Positions 1 through 7,452 of a stretch of 22,075 bases of DNA are shown piece after piece; position 1 is the stretch's first letter; each line of letters opens with the position of its first letter. This DNA is from CAYZEZ01 sp964477295 (lineage in GTDB: Bacteria > Bacteroidota > Bacteroidia > Bacteroidales > SM23-62). The position numbers and the translations under genes were made by a program. Where the stretch lies: contig CAYZEZ010000037.1 of the NCBI GenBank assembly GCA_964477295.1, positions 1 through 22,075 on the forward strand, read 5' to 3'. The notes below the pieces were generated by a model. That model worked only from the letters and a program-made list of their open reading frames with translations. It did not search any database and was not told where the DNA came from.

Positions 1-206
1 TCAATATCTGATTGCCAAGCTTCATGCCAAAAATTTAACTGACAGATAATCAGAGATATGCAATATGCTATAAAACATGTGGTGTGTAATATTTCTACAC
101 GTGTGTATAGAAAATATACATAATGCTTATCTTTATACTAATTAATTCAAGTTACATTCGGCACCTGTAACCTGTAACTTGCAACTGCAATTAACATAAG
201 AGTAAC
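1..206. other. Left-edge non-coding region upstream of the first response regulator
   Basis: No complete gene is visible. In one plus-strand frame bases 2-49 read as a short open tail ending in TAA, which could be the 3' end of a gene cut by the window edge, but there is too little to judge. Bases 82-107 hold GTGTA-N7-TACAC followed by GTGTGTA, a possible regulator site. Bases 161-189 carry the TGTAACTTGCAAC-type repeat also found upstream of other genes here. I see no exact TAnnTTTG -7 box and no -24/-12 sigma-54 promoter, so the promoter of the following gene is unassigned. Confidence 0.4.
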
Positions 207-1577
207 ATGTCGAGAATTCCTGCCAGTATCCTGATTGTCGATGATAATGAGGATATCTTACAATCACTAAGGCTGTCACTGGCTATGCATTTCGAAAAAG
301 TTGAGGTGCAGAAGAATCCTAACCTGATTCCCACACTTCTAAAAAAAGCAACCTATGACCTGGTAATACTCGATATGAATTTTACTGCCGGGATAAGTTC
401 GGGAAATGAAGGGATTTTCTGGATGGAAAAAATATTTGAACACGATCCAGCCATTGTGGTGATCATGATCACAGCCTATGCCGACATCGACCTGGCGGTA
501 AAGGCGATAAAAGCGGGAGCGACAGATTTTATTCAGAAGCCATGGAATGAAGAAAAATTGCTCGCCAATGTGACCACTGCAATTAAACTCCGGAAATCGA
601 AGCTTGAGATCAGGAACCTGAGAAACAAGCAGCGCCACCTGAGGGAGAACATCGAACGGGAATTTAACCTGATCACCGGTTACTCATCCACCATGAAACA
701 TGTGATGGAGATGGTGGATAAGGTATCCGGGACCGATGTTAATGTACTCTTATTGGGTGAGAATGGTACGGGGAAGGAAGTTATTGCCAGGGAGATCCAC
801 AAACGTTCCGGCCGGTCAGAGGAGGTTTTTGTATCTGTTGATATGGCTGCCCTGCCTGAAACACTTTTTGAAAGCGAGATGTTCGGTCATATGAAGGGGG
901 CTTTTACAGATGCACAGAGCGACAAGCCCGGCCGGTTTGAGATTGCTTCGGGGGGTACCCTTTTCCTGGATGAGATCGGTAATTTATCCCTGCCGGTGCA
1001 ATCTAAAATACTGAGCGTCCTTCAAAACAGGGAAATCACCAGGGTGGGTTCGACCCAGCCAATCGCAATTGATATCAGGCTGATCTCAGCCACAAATAAA
1101 AGCCTGTCCAGGATGGTGAAGTCGGATGAATTCCGTGAAGATCTTCTCTACAGGATCAATACGATCCAGGTTGAAATCCCTGCTCTCCGGGAAAGGAGAG
1201 AAGATATCAATCTGCTGGCAGAACATTTCCTGGATCTGTATGGCAAGAAATATGGGAAAGAGGGGCTTTCACTTACGGTTTCGGCCATAAAAGAGATGGA
1301 AGCTTATTCCTGGCCGGGAAATATCAGGGAATTGCGTCACAGCATTGAAAAGGCTGTAATTCTTACAGATAAAGAAACCATTACGCCGGAAATATTGTTT
1401 CAAAAACCAGGCAAGTCACCCGACATTGCCATGGGAAGCCTGAACCTGAAGGAATTTGAGAAGGCACTGATTAAAAGAGCCATAGAGATAAACAGGGGTA
1501 ACCTGGCAAAATCGGCCAGGGACCTTGGGATAACAAGGAAGACGCTGTATAATAAGATAGAGAAGTACAAACTATGA
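207..1577 (+). CDS. Sigma-54-dependent response regulator (NtrC/AtoC family)
   Basis: A cytoplasmic transcriptional activator that remodels sigma-54 RNA polymerase when phosphorylated. Domain order over 456 residues: receiver (about 7-125) with acidic pair D12/D13, phospho-acceptor D56 and conserved K111; AAA+ domain (about 155-385) with Walker A GENGTGKE at 184-191, the sigma-54 contact loop written GAFTDA at 231-236 instead of GAFTGA, and Walker B TLFLDEIG at 251-258; and a Fis-type helix-turn-helix at the C-terminus (about 430-456, ending ITRKTLYNKIEKYKL). Length is normal for the family. ATG 207 is the only sensible start because the receiver begins at once. It is clearly paralogous to the regulator at 10766, sharing the AGI(S/N)(S/T)GNEG segment after the phospho-site, but no histidine kinase follows; its partner is outside the window or elsewhere in the genome. 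Its codons are visibly more AT-rich than those of its paralogue. The target is unknown. Confidence 0.93.
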   Translation: MSRIPASILIVDDNEDILQSLRLSLAMHFEKVEVQKNPNLIPTLLKKATYDLVILDMNFTAGISSGNEGIFWMEKIFEHDPAIVVIMITAYADIDLAVKAIKAGATDFIQKPWNEEKLLANVTTAIKLRKSKLEIRNLRNKQRHLRENIEREFNLITGYSSTMKHVMEMVDKVSGTDVNVLLLGENGTGKEVIAREIHKRSGRSEEVFVSVDMAALPETLFESEMFGHMKGAFTDAQSDKPGRFEIASGGTLFLDEIGNLSLPVQSKILSVLQNREITRVGSTQPIAIDIRLISATNKSLSRMVKSDEFREDLLYRINTIQVEIPALRERREDINLLAEHFLDLYGKKYGKEGLSLTVSAIKEMEAYSWPGNIRELRHSIEKAVILTDKETITPEILFQKPGKSPDIAMGSLNLKEFEKALIKRAIEINRGNLAKSARDLGITRKTLYNKIEKYKL

Positions 1578-1583
1578 ATTGAC

Positions 1584-1648
1584 TAAATTGAGCTGAAATG
1601 ACTAAATTGACTAAAATTGAAACATACCTCTTAACTCGTACCTCGCAC
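1584..1648 (+). repeat. Spacer repeat module (TGACTAAATTG type plus CTCGTACCTCGCACC type)
   Basis: The gap between two convergent genes is built of short near-repeats. Bases 1590-1618 match the complement of 16250-16278, the 3' edge of sufE, at 27 of 29 positions by eye (GAGCTnAAATGACTAAATTG then nCTAAAATT). It is followed by ACCTCTTAACTCGTACCTCGC, which resembles the reverse complement of 16180-16210. It has no coding potential. A transcription terminator is not evident. Confidence 0.6.
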
Positions 1649-2389
1649 CTAGTATTCCGGCAATTTTAATATTATTGATTCAGCTATATCCAATGCTGTT
1701 GTTATTGTACTCAGGTCTGTAAACAGTTCCCCCGTCTTCCCGGAATAGTGACTGTGGCCGATCACCTTCATCGGATAGGATGACTGCAGGTTGTTCAGGT
1801 CAATTTCTGCAGCATATACAAGTGCCGGTTGGCACGATGTCTTGTATTCGTCATCTTCCGGGTATTTGTTGTTGGTCCAGTATTCATTCCAGTCCCAGGT
1901 CTGGTTGATCTCGAAAAGGATCCTGAACCTGGCCGGGGGATCTTCATCAAATTTCGTGGTTAATTCAAAACTGCCGGAGGGTGTGGCCCCGGTATACGCA
2001 TCCGGCATAGGATTTTTACTGGTTGGCATGTAGAGTCCATCCTCGGTTTTTACTCCACGTTTGTGAGCCCAGTAGGGTATGGCCGCAGGCCTACTGATCT
2101 CACCCGGCATCCACTTCCCGGTAGATGCATCGCCATGGCCAAAAACGCCTGTCCCCAGGGATTCTGTGATAAACAATGTTTGTATGTAATTCCCATCCAT
2201 GTCCTCTGCCCAAAGAACAAAGGAAGGATGGTTGTGTTCTTTGCCCTTTTTAAATTCAAGGGTTACCACCGGTCCTTCTTTTTCAGCATTGGCTATGATC
2301 GACTGGTAATCGTCGTACATCACGACCTTGGTTGAACGGCAGGTGGTTAGCGATAATAGTGTGATTATTACAAATATGTTTATTCTCAT
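1649..2389 (-). CDS. Putative lipoprotein, DUF2271-like
   Basis: 246 residues. The N-terminus is a short hydrophobic signal followed by a cysteine (ITLLSLTTCRS), consistent with a Bacteroidota lipoprotein signal whose lipobox is imperfect (LTTC), so export to the envelope is likely. The middle (about 43-75) reads VTLEFKKGKEHNHPSFVLWAEDMDG, and a later PYWAHKRG...YTGATPSGSFEL stretch resembles the order of motifs in DUF2271 periplasmic proteins (a beta-sandwich family of unknown role). This assignment is from memory of the family and is tentative. The C-terminal third has a conserved-looking GHSHYSGKTGELFTDLSTITTA segment. It lies 82 bp downstream of the TonB-dependent receptor on the same strand, so co-transcription is possible. 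No catalytic residues can be claimed. Confidence 0.75.
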   Translation of the reverse strand: MRINIFVIITLLSLTTCRSTKVVMYDDYQSIIANAEKEGPVVTLEFKKGKEHNHPSFVLWAEDMDGNYIQTLFITESLGTGVFGHGDASTGKWMPGEISRPAAIPYWAHKRGVKTEDGLYMPTSKNPMPDAYTGATPSGSFELTTKFDEDPPARFRILFEINQTWDWNEYWTNNKYPEDDEYKTSCQPALVYAAEIDLNNLQSSYPMKVIGHSHYSGKTGELFTDLSTITTALDIAESIILKLPEY

Positions 2390-2404
2390 GATTCCATTTT
2401 TGTT

Positions 2405-2435
2405 GCAGGTTGCAAGTTACACGTTGCAGGTTTTG
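2405..2435 (-). repeat. Start-proximal repeat module (TGTAACTTGCAAC type)
   Basis: Read on the minus strand this is CCTGCAACGTGTAACTTGCAACCTGCAAC, ending 15 bp before the lipoprotein start codon. Thirteen bases (TGTAACTTGCAAC) are identical to the plus strand at 171-183, upstream of the first response regulator, in the same orientation relative to the gene that follows. Confidence 0.6.
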
Positions 2436-2471
2436 ATGCTTCAAAATTAAATATTCATTATTCTGAGTTCA

Positions 2472-4898
2472 TCAGAATTCCACAATAATTCCAATCGTTG
2501 GCAGAACCGTTCCCGTTTCCGGTTGTACCAGCTTCAGGTCATACAGCTGCTGTTCATACGGATCTGCCGGGTTCAGTATAACCGGGTTTCCATTATCATC
2601 CTCCACACGATAGAGGCTTGGCGGTGAATCTGCCTTGTAATTCAGCACATTCTGAATATCCAGGTAGAGGTTAAGGGTCCATTTTGAGAAATACCATTCT
2701 TTATCGACACGGACATCCAATTGGTTGAATCCTTTCAGCCTTAACGAATTAAACTGTGAATAATCAAGATAGCCGATCCCCTGTACATCCCATGCTGCCC
2801 TGTAGGCACTCTTTCCCTGGTCCCATGGAGTGTAGGGAGCCCCCCCGACAAATCTCCATTTAAGTCCGGCCTGCCAGTTCCCTTTAAATTTCCGTAAAGC
2901 GGTAATATTCAGCAAGTGAACATTATCCCAGGCGGTTGGCAAATAACTATCGATGGGGGAAAACAATGAATCCACTTCCTGTGATTTACTTCTCACAAAT
3001 GTATAGGAGGTGATGATATTAAATCCATACAGATCCTTGTTCCTGTATAAAAGCTCCATCCCATACGCCTTTCCCCTGGCAACAGGCAAAACCTCTTCAT
3101 CCCCGAAAGTGCCGAAATCTCCTCCTTTACTCGCAATCGATACACCATCCTGAACCGATACAGGGTAATTGTCATACCATTTGTAAAATCCTTCAAGCGT
3201 TAATTTGGATTGGTTACCGGGAAGGAATTCAAATCCGGCCACCAGGTGGTCGCTCCGGATGTATTTTAATCCATTCGCCTTATTTACCAGGTTCCCGGCA
3301 TTATCCCTGAATCCAAGCATGGTATAGGGGGGTTGCTGGAAATACCGCCCTGCATTCAGGTTCAGGTACCATCCGGGAAGTATCAGCCAGGAGAGTGAAA
3401 ACCTGGGAGAAAACTGGTTGAAAAGATTATTCATTTCCTTTGAATAACTGTTCGCATCCATTCTCAATCCCAGTGAAAGGACCAGCCGGTCGCCCGCGAG
3501 TTCCTGGCTGGCCTGGCCAAATACACCCCACTTGAACAGGTCAAGTTCTGAGTTATAATTAAGGGTAACCGGCCGGTCATTCTCAAATGACCGGTTAATG
3601 GTTTTGTTCATATAATACGTATATTCGAGGTTGGCTCCATAGCTGATCTTCAGCCCTTTACCCGGCCTTGAAAGGCGCTCATACCTCAATTTATTCTCAA
3701 TTTCATCCGAAGTGTAATCCAGGATCAGCAATGAATCGGTTTCAATGTTATTGGCGTATTTGAAGGCTCCGTTGTTCAGGTGGCTCCTGCTCAGCACCCA
3801 TGTATCGTATCCCTTTTCGCGGTAGTGCTTGTACACGGCTCCGAAAGTATAGCTCCACTGGCTGTTTTCGGGAAGGTAACCGAGAATGTATTTCTGGTCC
3901 TCCGTTTTATTCGCCTTCAGGTTCAATGTGGATACATCATACGATCCAAGTCCCAGGAAGGTGATTTCGTTTTTATCATTGATCCTGTTTTTAACCTTGA
4001 ACTGGAAATCATTGTAGGTAGGAAGAAATGGCAGGTCCAATGCTGCAAACAGGAATTGAAGGTATGATCTCCGGACCGATGCGATGTAAGTGGTGTTTTC
4101 GCTTATTGGGCCATCAAATGTAACGGCCAGGTCTGTGGCACCTACTGATCCCCGGAATTTGAGCTTATCCTGGTTGCCATCAATCTGTTTGAATTCAAGG
4201 ATTGATGACAGTGCATTCCCGCGGTTGGCAGGAAATGCTCCGGAATAGAAATCCATGCTCCGGATAAAATCCACGTTCAGAATACCCACCGGTCCGCCCG
4301 AAGCTCCCTGGGTGGCAAAATGGTTTATATTCGGTATCTCAACACCATCCAGGAAAAACTTATTCTCACCCGAACCGCCACCCCTGACGATCAGGTCGTT
4401 CCGGAAGGCTACGGTGGAAGCTACCCCTGGGAAGGATTGCAATACTTTGGATATATCCCTGTTGCCGCCGGGATTCTTTTCGATCTCTTCGATCCCTATG
4501 CGCTGCAGGGAAACAGGACTTTCCTCTTTTTTCCTGAACGGTGAAGCCCTGATGGTTATCTCGTCGATCTCGATAGTAATCTCTTTGAGGGGAATATCAA
4601 TATAAACTTTGTTGGCATTGGTGACCAGGATCGGCTCTGAAACATACGTTTTATAACCAATCGATGAGACCCTGAGTTCGATATAACCGGGCTTGATCCC
4701 GGTGAACAGGAAATTACCATCCAGGTCACTTACCGATCCGATGGTTGTTTCCCATATAACGACACTTGCAAAAGGTACCGGTTCATTGTTGCTTTCATTG
4801 TAGACCCTTCCCTCAATAATACCGTTTGACTGCTGGGCGGAAATATCCAATCCTATGCCTATTGTAACTATTAGTACTATGAGTTTTATCTGTTTCAT
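2472..4898 (-). CDS. TonB-dependent outer-membrane receptor
   Basis: 808 residues. A signal peptide (1 to about 21, ending ISAQ) is followed by a carboxypeptidase-regulatory-like beta-sandwich (about 27-105, beginning IIEGRVYNESNNEPVPFASV), then a plug domain (about 120-240, with LQSFPGVAS and VRGGGSGENKFFLDGVEIPN) and a 22-strand-type barrel ending in the aromatic signature IIVEF. The protein should import or bind a bulky ligand at the outer membrane using TonB energy. No SusD partner lies beside it and it is shorter than typical SusC proteins, so a glycan role is not supported; the substrate is unknown. The start follows the upstream GSCFA gene by 30 bp on the same strand, which suggests co-transcription. 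The ATG at 4898 gives a proper signal peptide (MKQIKLIVLIV). Confidence 0.93.
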   Translation of the reverse strand: MKQIKLIVLIVTIGIGLDISAQQSNGIIEGRVYNESNNEPVPFASVVIWETTIGSVSDLDGNFLFTGIKPGYIELRVSSIGYKTYVSEPILVTNANKVYIDIPLKEITIEIDEITIRASPFRKKEESPVSLQRIGIEEIEKNPGGNRDISKVLQSFPGVASTVAFRNDLIVRGGGSGENKFFLDGVEIPNINHFATQGASGGPVGILNVDFIRSMDFYSGAFPANRGNALSSILEFKQIDGNQDKLKFRGSVGATDLAVTFDGPISENTTYIASVRRSYLQFLFAALDLPFLPTYNDFQFKVKNRINDKNEITFLGLGSYDVSTLNLKANKTEDQKYILGYLPENSQWSYTFGAVYKHYREKGYDTWVLSRSHLNNGAFKYANNIETDSLLILDYTSDEIENKLRYERLSRPGKGLKISYGANLEYTYYMNKTINRSFENDRPVTLNYNSELDLFKWGVFGQASQELAGDRLVLSLGLRMDANSYSKEMNNLFNQFSPRFSLSWLILPGWYLNLNAGRYFQQPPYTMLGFRDNAGNLVNKANGLKYIRSDHLVAGFEFLPGNQSKLTLEGFYKWYDNYPVSVQDGVSIASKGGDFGTFGDEEVLPVARGKAYGMELLYRNKDLYGFNIITSYTFVRSKSQEVDSLFSPIDSYLPTAWDNVHLLNITALRKFKGNWQAGLKWRFVGGAPYTPWDQGKSAYRAAWDVQGIGYLDYSQFNSLRLKGFNQLDVRVDKEWYFSKWTLNLYLDIQNVLNYKADSPPSLYRVEDDNGNPVILNPADPYEQQLYDLKLVQPETGTVLPTIGIIVEF

Positions 4899-4928
4899 GC
4901 GAGGTAAACAAATAGAAACAATAAATGT

Positions 4929-5921
4929 TCAAAAAGATGAGATTTGTTTCTCAAAATATTCTATCTCCGAGTTGAAATTCAGGTAGGGATATTTCTTACT
5001 AAGGTCTGCGATCAGCTTCAGTTGTTTCGTCACAAACTGCCGGTGTTCTTCTAAACCGGGGTAGTATGGCTTGTGATTCAGAGCCCTGTTCAGGGATTCC
5101 AGCTTTTCAATCAGTTCAAGTGTATCCCGGCTAAAATATGTCTCCGAGAATTTCTTCCAGATATAATTAGTCATCTGTGCATTCGGATGGATCATGTCTT
5201 CCTCATAGAAGCGGTAATCCCTCAGGTCGTCCATGGCCAGTTCATAGGCCGGGAAATATTCTGTGCATTCGAATATTTCTGTTAATTCATGGATGGCCAG
5301 GACCAGGGTCGATTTGCTGATCGTATTTAATCGCGCGCCGTCTTTCCAGTGCCTGACCGGGCTGACGGTAAATAGGATATGCGCCTCAGGATTAAATTTC
5401 CTTATTTCCTGGATAAGTTCCTGGTAACGAGACAAAATCACATCCACCTTCAGCAGTTCCCGGGTAAAAAGACGGGCGGGTAATTTGTGGTTATTTGAAA
5501 CGATCTTTCCCGAATCGGCCAGCCGGTAGACCCAGGCAGTGCCGAAGGTCAGAATGATATAATCGGCTTTCTGAAGCTGGACCGAGGCTTCTGTTATGCG
5601 GCTGTTTATCCGGTTAAGGCATTTATCCGGGTCCGGATCGGAAAAATGACCATGGTGATCGAAACTAACGTACCTGCCATTGGTTTCTATCAGGTCTGAG
5701 ACCTGGTATTCCTTTGCTTGAAGCAGGGAAGTCAGGCAGGTGGCAACGGACAGGGGATTGTATACGATACCGGTGGGGTTGATATCCACATTGAATTTAT
5801 TCTCCATCAGCAACTTGCCGATATTTTCTGAAAAGCAGGAACCAATCAGCAATCCTTTCGATTCATGACAGATCTTATTGCCAGAGGGTGGGATTTGTAT
5901 TTCGGTCCTGAATTTATCCAT
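4929..5921 (-). CDS. GSCFA domain protein (SGNH-hydrolase-like)
   Basis: 330 residues. The N-terminal signature reads GSCFSENIG at 27-35, a variant of the GSCFA motif that names the family. Further family-like blocks are TFGTAWVYR, TVSPVRHWKDGA and a C-terminal FYEEDMIHPNAQMTNYIW. The DxxH in the last block (DMIH) matches the Asp/His pair of SGNH/GDSL-fold esterases, with S28 or C29 as the possible nucleophile region; this is family reasoning, not proof of activity. There is no signal peptide, so it is probably cytoplasmic. Its biological role is not established. It sits between a hydrolase and a TonB receptor on the same strand, 30 bp from the latter. Its upstream spacer holds a copy of the palindromic repeat element. 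Confidence 0.88.
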   Translation of the reverse strand: MDKFRTEIQIPPSGNKICHESKGLLIGSCFSENIGKLLMENKFNVDINPTGIVYNPLSVATCLTSLLQAKEYQVSDLIETNGRYVSFDHHGHFSDPDPDKCLNRINSRITEASVQLQKADYIILTFGTAWVYRLADSGKIVSNNHKLPARLFTRELLKVDVILSRYQELIQEIRKFNPEAHILFTVSPVRHWKDGARLNTISKSTLVLAIHELTEIFECTEYFPAYELAMDDLRDYRFYEEDMIHPNAQMTNYIWKKFSETYFSRDTLELIEKLESLNRALNHKPYYPGLEEHRQFVTKQLKLIADLSKKYPYLNFNSEIEYFEKQISSF

Positions 5922-5941
5922 TAGTAGGTAACTTATTTCCG

Positions 5942-6033
5942 GTCATCCTGAACTTGCCTGCCCTGCCTGTCCCGCCTGCCCCCCCCGAGCACTCGGGGGA
6001 GATGCAGATCGGGGACGAAGGTCAGGGTTTCAG
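5942..6033. repeat. Palindromic intergenic element, copy E1 (with GC-rich cassette)
   Basis: Begins GTCATCCTGAACTTGCCTGC, matching copy E3 at 15701 over 24 bases. A segment of about 49 nt (5966-6014) that E3 lacks then follows, after which both continue as ACGAAGGTCAGGGTTTCA. The extra segment contains the hairpin CCCCCGAG-CA-CTCGGGGG at 5982-5999. The right-hand inverted terminus (TTCAGGATGAC) is missing; instead the element runs into the hydrolase gene and supplies its stop codon. Confidence 0.8.
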
Positions 6034-6897
6034 GATCTGGGCCTTTTTATCATGAAGGGACGAAAGTATCTTCATTTTACTCAGCCAGTCCATTACATAG
6101 CTGAAAATCTCCTGGTATTCATACTCGCTGTGGAGCTCATGGTACAGGCCATCCCAGATCTTAAGGGTGGTTAAGGGACTGGTATTCCTTGCCATTTCTT
6201 CACTGGCTGTATGGGAAGTGGTTTTGTCGCCACTTCCATGCATGATCAGGAAGGGCCGGTTTATTTTATACACATTTTTCAGGGCATAGAGGCCCTGGTT
6301 CTTTGTAACCTGAAACATCCGGAGAGAAATTTGCCTGTGGATAAGAGGATCTTTTTTGGCCTCTTCGTTAATCACCGGGTCGTGGCACCGGTTTCCGGTT
6401 TCTGCTTTAGTTTTGAAGATTAACGACGGGAGGACCGGGGTCAATAGGTTGGAAATGAGCTTCATGTGCCAGGGTATGTTAAAAGCCAGCCGCAACCAGG
6501 GAGAGCTGATAATGACAGCCTGCACCGCAGGATCCTTCGACATGGCATAGTTGGCCACCAGGTTGCCACCCCAGCTGTGCCCAAAAAGAATAACCGGTAT
6601 ATCCGGGAAAAAGTCCTGAGACCTGGAAATGATAAAGTCAACCTGGTCAATCAACTTCTGAAAATTCCTTATGTGTCCGCGCCTGCCTTCCGACCTGCCA
6701 TTCCCGATCATATCCTGCGAAAGCACAGTTACACCATTCTGAGCAAACAAACCGGCCCAGCGGTTGTACCTGCCGGAATGTTCACCGAGTCCGTGAATGA
6801 TAATCAAAACAGCACGGGGTTTTCCTTCCGGATGCCACGACTGTCCAAATACCTTTTTGTTATCTGCCGAAATCCATTCGTACTCCCGGTGTATCAT
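6022..6897 (-). CDS. Alpha/beta hydrolase, monoacylglycerol-lipase-like
   Basis: About 291 residues from the ATG at 6897. The longer reading from 6906 would need a TTG codon, so ATG 6897 (MIHREYEWIS) is preferred. The fold signatures are an oxyanion-side HGLGEHSGRYNRW, the nucleophile elbow GHSWGG, an acid in HGSGDKTTS, and the catalytic histidine in GLYHELHSE. This pattern is that of the serine aminopeptidase S33/Hydrolase_4 group that includes monoacylglycerol lipases and lysophospholipases; the exact ester substrate cannot be told. No signal peptide is seen. The last residues (QILKP) and the stop are encoded inside repeat element E1, so the native C-terminus may have been replaced. The gene is divergent from yjbQ (58 bp between starts). 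Confidence 0.9.
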   Translation of the reverse strand: MIHREYEWISADNKKVFGQSWHPEGKPRAVLIIIHGLGEHSGRYNRWAGLFAQNGVTVLSQDMIGNGRSEGRRGHIRNFQKLIDQVDFIISRSQDFFPDIPVILFGHSWGGNLVANYAMSKDPAVQAVIISSPWLRLAFNIPWHMKLISNLLTPVLPSLIFKTKAETGNRCHDPVINEEAKKDPLIHRQISLRMFQVTKNQGLYALKNVYKINRPFLIMHGSGDKTTSHTASEEMARNTSPLTTLKIWDGLYHELHSEYEYQEIFSYVMDWLSKMKILSSLHDKKAQILKP

Positions 6898-6910
6898 TCC
6901 CGTCAAAGCC

Positions 6911-6927
6911 TAAGTTTGTTAAATTTG
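6911..6927 (+). promoter_or_regulatory. Candidate -7 boxes for yjbQ
   Basis: Two overlapping-scale matches to the Bacteroidota -7 consensus TAnnTTTG lie here: TAAGTTTG (6911-6918) and TAAATTTG (6920-6927), 38 and 29 bp before the yjbQ start. No clear -33 TTG box is visible at the usual distance, so the call rests on the -7 element alone. Confidence 0.4.
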
Positions 6928-6955
6928 CATTAAAACACATGCGAAATTAATCAAA

Positions 6956-7369
6956 ATGCAGGACATTATTCAAATCAGCACTGACCGGCAGAATGGATTG
7001 TATGATATTACGAACCAGGTTAAAAAGATAGTGTCTGGAAGCAAGGTTGAGCAGGGAATGGTATCGGTGTATGTCCAGGGGGCCACTGCGGCGATCATGA
7101 TCCAGGAGAACTGGGACCAGTCGGTACAAAATGATGTGGTATCGCTATTGAATAAGTTGATACCCCATGGTGTCTGGGAACACGACGCCCAGGACGACAA
7201 TGGCGATGCGCATTTAAAGGCAGGCATTGTGGGACCCGGTGAAACCATTCCGATCGTGGACGGACAGATGGGGCTTTCCACCTGGCAGAACATTTTTGTT
7301 TGCGAATTTGACGGCCCGAGGAGCCAGCGAAATATTATCGTGACCGTGCTCAATACCGAGCCATTATAA
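6956..7369 (+). CDS. yjbQ: YjbQ/UPF0047 family protein (secondary thiamine-phosphate synthase type)
   Basis: 137 residues, the usual size for this single-domain family (TIGR00149/UPF0047). The diagnostic C-terminal half is present: NGDAHLKAGIVGPGETIPIV, then DGQMGLSTWQNIFVCEFDGP and a closing RNIIVTVL strand. Members have weak thiamine-phosphate synthase activity in E. coli complementation work, but the physiological role is not settled, so the enzymatic name should be read loosely. Conserved His and Asp/Glu residues in the NGDAH and GET motifs are those thought to form the active site. ATG 6956 follows two TAnnTTTG-like boxes. A degraded second copy of its 3' half lies at 13540-13773, with runs of 38 and 35 identical bases. 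Confidence 0.9.
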   Translation: MQDIIQISTDRQNGLYDITNQVKKIVSGSKVEQGMVSVYVQGATAAIMIQENWDQSVQNDVVSLLNKLIPHGVWEHDAQDDNGDAHLKAGIVGPGETIPIVDGQMGLSTWQNIFVCEFDGPRSQRNIIVTVLNTEPL

Positions 7370-7430
7370 ATTGCACAGATCTTGTGACTTTCCTTCAGGC
7401 CGGAGGCAATTACTCACCATGTTTTTATAT

Positions 7431-7448
7431 TAGGGAATGCATGCCCTA
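7431..7448. terminator. Possible weak bidirectional terminator between convergent genes
   Basis: TAGGG-N8-CCCTA, whose loop is itself nearly palindromic (ATGCAT), lies between the yjbQ stop and the permease stop. The stem is short and has no clear U-tract, so this is only a suggestion. Confidence 0.25.
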
Positions 7449-7452
7449 GTCC

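Noticed and set aside
2..49. Short open frame at the left edge, possibly the end of an upstream gene
   Set aside because: Sixteen codons give no recognisable motif and other frames are equally open; it was noted in the edge description only.
1835..1855. TGGCACG-like sigma-54 promoter on the plus strand inside the lipoprotein gene
   Set aside because: The GG and -12 TG are out by one base, it lies within coding DNA and it faces no gene.
6898..6906. TTG start for the alpha/beta hydrolase at 6906
   Set aside because: An in-frame ATG lies three codons later and begins the conserved domain; nothing supports the TTG.
7308..7314. Further TTTGACG half-sites in yjbQ and its fragment
   Set aside because: They are single 7-mers inside coding sequence (encoding FDG), at a frequency expected by chance; only the clustered dyads at 10641-10698 are persuasive.
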